Shown here: piece by piece, positions 8,901 through 17,900 of the stretch
Layout: each line of letters starts with the position of its first letter
Numbering within the stretch: the first letter of the stretch is position 1
DNA from: Gnetum montanum
Lineage: Eukaryota > Streptophyta > Gnetopsida > Gnetales > Gnetaceae
Length of the DNA: 20,234 nucleotides
Direction: 5' to 3'
Assembly (NCBI GenBank): GCA_015680685.1
Contig: MNCI01025132.1
Coordinates: 276,853-297,086 of the forward strand
Program-made: the position numbers and the translations under genes
The notes under the pieces: model-generated
What the model was told of the DNA's origin: nothing
The model's input: only the letters and a program-made list of their open reading frames with translations
Database searches by the model: none

Positions 8901-11900
8901 CTTTAACTGTGCTTCCCCCCTCCGTCAGCACTTCCTTCTACTCCATCACTAGATCCCATGCTAGTGGAAAGTCTTGAGCCTTTTTGAGCAACCACATCGC
9001 TCCTCTGTCAACCGTTGGCCCCTTGAGCCCCGCCTTCTCTTGGCCCCCTTTTGCGTCTTTTTTTCCCGATAAGGTTCCACCCACCCTGTGGCTTGGGTGG
9101 TGGTTCCATCATCTTGACTCGGCAGTCCTTCATTGAATGCCCCTTTCCACAAGTTGTACATGCAACAACTGGCATTTCCCTTTGCACTTGTTTCACCACC
9201 AACAGGTTCTCAAATTGACCCCTTATCCACTCTTCCCCGGAGTCCATGTCCAAAACCACTTCACTAAAGCAATCCTCAGACCCCAGTGATCTCCAAACAC
9301 AGAAACGGGTGTATCCCATCTTGTTTATCGATGCAGTGAAGGTATCAAATTTGATAAATTTGCCAAACAGAGTAGCCAACGACTTCAGAAAACCTAGCAT
9401 TCAGAATTCTATGGGTAGATCCAAAATTCTGACCCAGATCGATGCCCTATCGTATAGATTCACATCCCAATGTGCACTCGGCCTCCATGGTGCAAGCACC
9501 AAACCCTAGGCCCCGTAAAACCACGGTCCCCCCAACAACATGTGCTCTCTATCCTCCTCTGTCTTGAATGCGAACAATAATTTGTTGTCAGCCAAACTTC
9601 GCACCCTCACATCTTCCAACCCCTAGGCTGCCTTAGTCCAGTGCCTGATAAGATCCATTCTAGGGCGCATGCCCTCTAACACAAACTTGCCCAATAGACA
9701 GCTTCAGAACTTGCAATGCTTTCTTTGGTGGACATCCCACCTTAAGCCACATCGTTCCCCCCTTCTATGAGCAAGCCTTGAAACCCGCCTCCACACCTAA
9801 CTGTACAATAGACCCATGCGTTGACTCCTTCACATCCCTAGCCACGCTGTCGTCTATGCTCCCCGTGGTCCCAACCCCTCCTTCGGACTCCCCCACTCAT
9901 GGCCCCAGCTCCGATCCGCCTCTTGGCAGACCTACGTCAAGGACCATGATGTCTCCACAGGCACTTCTAGCACCTTCCGTTCTCCCACTCATTGTCATTA
10001 TGCCTCACCCCAACCTTTTATGTTTTTTAACCAAGTGTTTTGATTTATTTTGTTTTAACATTATTTTTTTTAAATAATAGTTTTACTTTTCCTAAAAAGC
10101 ATTACCCCCTATACCCACTAAACTTACAACAACCACTATATCCCCTATTTTCCCTACCCTTTTATTTTGGATTAATTTTTCCTACAACTAGCCTTTTTTT
10201 AATAAAACTAATTGTTACCCACCACATCTCAACTGGCAGTTAATTGGAATTCTATTTATTCTCTTTCTATCCCTTGAGAAATCAATTGCAACTGATGATA
10301 AATCTAGTATGATTTAAAATGTCTCGTAAAGAAAAAATATGCAAGCTATGGATGATACAACAATATCAAATTTGGTTTGAAAAAGCGAAAAGTTGTTCTT
10401 AAATTAGCAAATTTAAATTTGGGTTACTTCTAGCAATTCCTTGGAAACATGAATAAGCATCAATTATAGATGCAGCCAATTTTAAGAAAAAAGCTTGTAA
10501 CAAATGTAATTGTATATAATTGCTAGCCTTCATGGTGTGAATGCTTGAAAATAGTGCGAGAGATTATAATGGAGAAACATGCCTATAGAATGCAATGGAG
10601 ATAATTGGACTATGAGATTGAAGAATGATATTGCTCAAATAAATTGTTATCTGAAAAAGTGTTTTTCTGTTAAGTCTTTTCCATTCTCCATCGAGATACT
10701 TCTTCCTCGTAAGGGTTTCTACGTGCCTCATAAAAGTTTCTACATGCTTCTAAAAGTTTCCAAATATTTACTTTTTCATGTTTACGCAGAACCTTTTTTA
10801 TTCCCCTTTATAACATAAAGGCAACATCACAAAAATTAACTTTTAAGCATTGCAAGGGACATGACCTTTTAAAAAACAACAGGACTTTTCAAATTACATT
10901 GATTTATCTTTATTTTAACATTTTTTACCCTCCTTGGTGGTGCAGGCCTAAAGTGGTACTTGGCCCGACGATGTATTCGTCGGCAGATCAACTGATTGCA
11001 AATTGAGCTATGATATTGTATTTAAAATTCCAAAATTAAATGTTATTACAGGTGGCTATTTCTTGGGGATATGGAACATCACAAAATATTAGTACTTAAA
11101 TGAATACAAGTCCGAAAATAACATGAAAAGCCCTAACTGAAACTGAAATAAAATTGGATGATTATTTTCTTCAACACGGAAATTCCTGTTCTTCATCTGT
11201 TAATGGATACCAACAACTACTAACGTGAAAAATTGTTCCTACAAAATGTTTCTCTTCTAGGTTGCAGAGGAGTGCTTGTACAAAGGCATTTCAGTTTGCA
11301 AAGCAGGGAAAGGCTTCAAGCAAATTGGTAAAAAAATAAAGTAGGTAAATTCTTTTTTTTTTTTAAGCAACACTTAGACTCACCTTCTTATGAGCAGTGA
11401 TTCTGCTATACTTTTAGTACAATATTTGATAACATTCCTTTTTTTATTATTTATTCAGTTCCTAGGCAGTACCCGTAGCTCACACATTAACCTAAAGTCT
11501 CTCCTTTCTGTAAATGTCTTCGTTGCTCGACTTCAACAATAAGCAATTCTAACGTTTTTGACATGAAAGATGCTTGTGGAATGACAGCCACATGAAATTT
11601 CATGATTTCTATTTTAAGTGGGCGCTTGGTCTTTCTTTGGCCATTTATTGTGAAATAGGAATTTAACAGATATAAATGGGAAAAAAATCAGTATCCTAGA
11701 CAGAACAAAATCCAACTTGACCTACACTACCTGTCTACGTTGATTTAGTTCTTAGCCAAGATACAGTTTGTTGCACTTCCAAAACATGTATATTATAAAA
11801 AAAAGGAGGATATTTAAATTATGTTAAGAACTTTTGATTTCATCCCTTCCTCAAATATTTGCCAGTCAAACTAAAATTTCTAAATTTTATCATGAAAAGG

Positions 11901-14900
11901 TTATCGTGTTGTAAATTAGAAATTACTATTGTAGAGTACATTTACCTTTTTTGGTAATTAAAAGTTGCCATTATGTTACCATTTATTGTGATCTCTGAGA
12001 TTGAGGGATGTTAACATTAATAATAAGAGATATATTTATCCAAGGTACTGAGGCATTAATAGAACAATAAAATACAAAAATAATATAATCAATTTATGCT
12101 TTTATAACTTTATTAGTTTTGGATTAGAGCTAATCCCATTTTGTTGGGACAAGGCTAGGATGATGATGATGATTAATTTTGTATTAGTTTGGTTAGCACT
12201 TTTGTTGTCTAGAAGTCTAAAATCAAAAATTTTTTAGAACCTTGTTTGAATTATTCAAAACATTAAGAAAAAATCACGGGTCTTTGAAAAAATTGATTGT
12301 GCCACATTTTGTAAAGATTAGTTAGAAAATTTGTGAGGTATTGAAGATTTTTTTTCCGGTTAAAAAAATCAGATATTTTTCCATCAATTCAGCTATTTTT
12401 TGCAGACTTATAAATCATTAGTATGCATGACAGATAAACATTCTGTATAGGTGTATACAGACCTCAGAGGACTTCTTGCAGTTTCGATATCATGTAGTTT
12501 CTCGTTTTTTACTGTAATTTACTGGACTTTAATAAAATTCCCAAACTTCACAAGATAAAATGTTCTTGTTGAAACTTTCCAGATGGTTATAATATCTTCA
12601 TTTCTAAACAATTACTGAACGCATGTAGAGTAATGGTTTAAGTTTTCTGTAAATGATTCTTCTTAAAAAAATGGATTATGGTTTAATTAAGTTCAGCGGA
12701 GTATGTAGCATTATTCTTGTTCATCTTAGCACAGGAAACATATACACACAGACATATACATGTATACACACACTAATTTCACATACAGGGTTAGTTTATA
12801 CTGATTTATTGAACCATCAGTAAAATTGCAGATAAATATGGATACAGAGTAGATAAACGATTTGTTGGGCACGGAGTAGGGAAGGTATTCCATTCAGAGC
12901 CAATAATTTGCCATTTTCGTAAGTATTAAACAATTTAGTTAACCCACTATTTTCATTTGATTTTTTAAGTAATTTTGGTTGGTTTCATGTTTGATTTTTT
13001 TTGTTTGAGAAATAGCTGGTGCATATTCACCCTGAGTTTGTTACACAAAGGTCAAAAAGTTGAGCTTTGAAATTCATCTCCTGCAAGTCTTGTATAAAAA
13101 GTGATAACTCCTTATAGTCACATTAAATGGTCTTCCCTGGCAAAGGTTTAGGGACCACACAGAGCGTACTGTCGTGATCTCATATGGAAAATGCTCTAGA
13201 ACAGTAAATACTAAATATTGCAAAATAAAATGATCAGCATGCAAAGGATACTAAGTATTTTCTCTTGACTGCTGTTTAAGTTCTGAATTACAATTCTGTT
13301 AGTTTCTATGTGATACAATTATGACTCTTAATTTTTGCCAATGCCTAAGGTTCATAATGTAATCTAACACAAAATGTAACGCTGTTGGGATAGGCACCAT
13401 ACAACCTGAAGTGCTAAGTTCCAATACGCAAAATGTTAAGAGGAACAATCAATATTAATATAGACGTCCCACTGCATTCCAAAGCTGTTTCAACCGTCCT
13501 GGCCGGCTTTGTTAATAAAGGTACATGAAGGACCAGTTCTTGCTTGCTCATGAGTTGCTCCACTCTAATACCCACAGATTCCTGTATGTTTTTTCGGGTT
13601 GGACATTAGTTGAAAATCTCTAGAATATATCATAAAACACAAAAGCTTTCATAAGGTTGTAGATAAGTGTACAAAAAACAGTTGCCTTTGCAATTGACTT
13701 TAATAATAGGATGCAGGGGTTTTTGAGCTTTGAGAGAGGCATGAGCCAAGGGGAGTTTCTGCCTCTTTATCATTGCCGTAGACACCCTTGCTTTATTGTT
13801 CAATGAGTTCAAGGAATCGCAGTACCATACTTATGTTGCATCATGAGTCGTTAAGTAGATGAATCAATGATTGCCACTAAAGCATAACTATTAGAATTGA
13901 AGGTCGCTAAAAGGAGAGTTCATACCATGTCCAAAAAATTGAGGTTTGGTATTAACCAGATTCTCTCCCAAGGACAGAACGGAATTATGCAATAACTAAA
14001 GGTGTAGGTAAGAGGTTTAGATGATATGTACACAGGGTTCCAATTCATTGGTGTGGTACTATGGCAGGGCAAAGGCAAGTAGGTCCAAGGAAGGTAGTAT
14101 TTCACTGTTGTGTTTGTTTGTACGACATTAGCTAGAATCTTTGGTTGACAAAATTTTTTAGTTTTACATTGAGGCAAATTGGTTTTATGATTTGATAGTC
14201 ATTGGAGATGAATATATCAAATACTATTAGAATTTTATTGGGGACCATGAATGTGGGAATGCAAGGCTAGATTGCATTGGAAAAGATGTTATAACCTATA
14301 TATTTTTTTATCTACAATCATTGTTTGAACTTTGAAGCCTATTTAAATTAAATAATCTTGTCTAGTGAAAACAGTGGATGATTAGGATACATCCAACCAC
14401 ATCTGTCGGTGGTGCTTATAAAACAAAATTTGAAACAAGTGTGCCACACAAATGTTTGATGTTTTCTAACTTCCTAAGTAATGGGAAGTGATAGCCATCA
14501 CCTTTGGCTATATTAGTTTTTGAGATATCATAGTACTATTAAAAATAGGCAATACGCTATTGATGCATTAATCCTTAGAATTATGAAAAGTAGAAAAGTC
14601 ACATCTTATCAACAACATGTTAAGGTCAATGATGGGGGAAGGTACATAGCCTGTGCAATCAACCTGCCATTATATTGAGTCATATCCTTATTAATTGCTA
14701 GTGTCAAAGGTATTGAAAATTTCGAGATTGGTTATTAGGGGTCATGTAGTTATGGAGAAAGGAATTATTAAAAATAAATAGTTGGTGTTATGCTTGATTA
14801 GCAAAAACACTGTCGATGAAGAGCAACAACAATAGGAAAATGGGAAGGTGATGTAAAAGCACTTGTCCTTTGATTAGAGTTATAGGGCAAGAAGATTTTA

Positions 14901-17900
14901 TATGAAATTAAGTTACTAGGTCAAGAAGGTGAAACTTTGTCTTATAAGGGATCTCTTACAATCCTATCACAAACATCATCTTGCTTGTCTTCGAGATGTG
15001 AATGCCTAGAGCTAACATAGGAGAAATATGAATATGTAGAATGCAATAGAAATAGTTAAAAAGAAATGCATTTGATTGATTCATCAGTACATCATACATT
15101 GAGAGATGAAGCACCTCTTTATATATTGTTTTAGGGTTAGGGTTTTCTTTGTTGTAGGGTTACATTTTTTTGTGTAATTGCAAAGTAGAACCCAACCATT
15201 AAAGCAACCAAACTTAGTGATGCACTTTGTATAGATCAACATCCCCCATAAGTTTGGATGGTTTTGGGACTACAACTATATGACATGCAAACAAATATTT
15301 GTTACGGAAACTAGAGTGCTTGGAGGATAACCCCATGCAAAATAAAACGTATTCTAAAAACTAACAGTGCCTTAGGTGTTTTTAACTCTACAAGTTATCC
15401 ATTTAATTGGATAAGATTTTACATACTCCCAACTAATCTTTGAACTATTCAAACGTTGGGAGGATTGTGACATCGTGTTCCCAAATGTCATGGCAAACAT
15501 CAAATGTACATAACATTTGAGATTACGTGTAAAGAAAATAATAGGGAAAATATAGAAGAAAAATGAAAAGAATGCTTTATTGATGTGGAATAATGTATCT
15601 GGGTTATACTTTGAAGGTTCCCTGGGGTTATCTTTCCTTGGTACCTATCCCTTAGAGGCAATTCAACATTGTTACCATGGTTTAGCCTATCACCGGCTAG
15701 AAGGAATGGCCAGTTAACTTCCTATCCTGCTTCACCTAGTACTAGTTACTTGCCTTTACTAGCTCTAAAACTCTATGCTAATACGACTTGGAATGCCTAA
15801 GTATAAATACCCTAGGTTAAATCCCCAAAGGTCACCTTGAGACACATGCCTAGTCACCTTGAGACACATGCCCATTATTACAATGCACCTTTTTAGGTCT
15901 TGATTACAACTTGCCCCTTTCGAGTCTTATTACAATATTTGTTATGAAATGGCACCATTTGGGAATGGGGATGTGACAAGGATGTCTATAGGTTTTGTTT
16001 TATCTTCTTCCCTTGATGAGTTTCACTCCAATTGTGAGTGCCTATCTTGCTATCTTCATTTGGTTTGAGATCCTTCAAAACTTGATGGGCTCCATGGCTT
16101 TCCGAACCTGTGTGTTTTTGAGGCATGTATACCTTGTATTCTTCATTGCAATGGAATGTAAGTCCTACATGTTATTTTGTTCTAGTTGCTGAACTTGTGT
16201 AGGTAATGGTTGTTGCTGACCATTTTGTCTTTTGTGTAATTTGTTGTTGCTTTGACAAGTAGTATATTTACTTTCTTGTAGATTCTAGGATTTGTGATTA
16301 AGTCATTACATTTAGAGTGTCACTTCTCCTTCCTCTCTCTCAAAGATTGTAATCTCTATATGTATGTCACCCAAAGTTTGCCCATGGCACTTCAAGTCAT
16401 GGGCCTTGACTTCATCATCTAGTATGATAAGCTTATTTTTTACTCTATGAAGATGACATCTTGCACAATCATAATATGCTACTTTTCATAATTGTAGTCA
16501 AATTGCACAGAAATTTCCTACCACACCAAAAACTCAACATACATTTTAATTTATACAAAAACACATAAACATCATCATAGTATATATAAGAGTACAGAGA
16601 GTTTCATACAACAATACATAGTCCATACTACTGTACATGAAAATATACATTAACCAAGCATTGAAGATTTTCCCCTCATTTGCTCTCCCTTTTTGTGCTT
16701 GTGTAGGCTCTTACACCTTTCACTTGTAATTAAATAAAGTCAGTACACAACTGAGTGGGAAGTCTTTACACTTCCCTTGCTAAATGGTCGATAAGTGTTG
16801 CACTAGAGGAGAGGAGTGGGGTACAAGGCAACATGCAACAACTATTAGTCTTACACTTGCTCAAAACAACACACACATCATATTGCCCATAATGTAAACT
16901 TAATTATTATCGAAGAGGACAAATGACTATTATACAATCATAGATAAAGCCACAGTCCAACATCATCTGTCATGCCCATGTCATCATACCCACGATATAT
17001 CGTTAAATAGTCCATGATCCACACAATCATAATCTAATCATAACACATATTATCAATGATATGACTCACAAACCGATATTATCATATACATAGCCCATGT
17101 AGTTGCTAGCATATCCACACTCAGTGTAGCATGTGAATGTTACCATGAGTACTCATAACAACCATTGCTTGTAGGTCTTTTATTAGTTTTTTATTTATTC
17201 AACTAGTCTTAGGGTTTGTCAACCTATGACCTGCAACCACTAGCCTTCTGGAGGATTGGCGATAGGGACGAACACACCTATGCCATGTACCAGTCGTAGG
17301 GATGAACACACCTACGCTCTTCCACTCTTAGGATGAGGCCTAAGATAGGAGCCTCACTGATGCATCACAGTGGAGGGTCAATCCATACTACTTCTAGGGT
17401 TCCTCATCACCAACCGGTCCACACCTTCATGCTAGCACCACCCGCCAACGACTATCACAAGCATCGTCACGAAGACATCTACACATTCTGGCTAGCTTAA
17501 GCCAACACATCATAAGCAGAACACACCTAAACAAACATAACCACACATATCCACACTTAACAGTTACAGTCATTCCATGGAAACAATACCACGATTCGAC
17601 AAAACAACATTAATACCTCGATATGACAAAAAAATACCATATTTCTCAAACTGCATGTACTTCTATAGAAATGGCTGCTATAATAACCTTCAAAAGAATA
17701 TATGCCCAAAGAGAAAACCAATCCCATGATTAGAAAGTACTTTCCAAAACGATCCCAACGACACTAATTTTACCTAAATTGGACTCTTAGAAGCAAAGTT
17801 ATGCATGTTCAAAATTTGATTAACAAAATAACATTTAATTAACATTTAATTACCATCGAGAAGGATTGGAACTCCCAAAAACGCTCACATCCCAATAGGC

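Larger units (their letters stand above)
3966..10016 (-). mobile_element. LINE relic copy 2, near full length, antisense in MAP1 intron
   Basis: Read on the minus strand from about 10016, this has all parts of a plant L1-type element: ORF1 with DUF4283-like domain and zinc knuckle, then ORF2 with endonuclease, reverse transcriptase, zf-RVT and a C-terminal extension, then a 3' region with a tandem duplication. The length of about 6 kb matches plant L1 elements. Composition changes to AT-rich intron at both ends, which sets the limits to within tens of bases. I found no convincing target-site duplication. Many stops are TAG or TGA where Trp or Gln is expected, as after cytosine deamination in silenced DNA. 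The element is dead. Confidence 0.87.
2920..11260 (+). other. MAP1 intron of 8341 nt with nested retroelements
   Basis: This intron runs from gtaagt to ctag. It contains a Penelope-like relic, a possible SINE piece and a 6-kb antisense LINE relic, which together make up about 7 kb. The host-derived part is AT-rich and small. Plant introns this long are typical of gymnosperms, but that is general knowledge rather than something visible here. Confidence 0.88.

Noticed and set aside
9778-10077. 99-codon Pro/Ser-rich + strand frame
   Set aside because: It is antisense to the 5' part of LINE copy 2; composition reflects the C-rich strand and no domain is visible.
10579-10818. 79-codon + strand frame in the intron
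   Set aside because: No homology or motif recognised, and it lies in AT-rich intron where such frames arise by chance.
11341-11350. Alternative donor gtaaat at 11345 for exon b
   Set aside because: It would keep an in-frame TAG in the mRNA, while gtaggt at 11341 restores the frame and the family sequence.
13630-14177. Minus-strand frames of 60 and 85 codons
   Set aside because: No recognisable motifs, no start context, and stops between them; treated as chance frames.
15129-15146. Interstitial telomere array
   Set aside because: Only two units; a promoter-type telobox or chance is more likely.
15995-16192. Small hydrophobic protein of 65 residues
   Set aside because: Hydrophobicity follows T-rich DNA; no support from motifs or neighbours.
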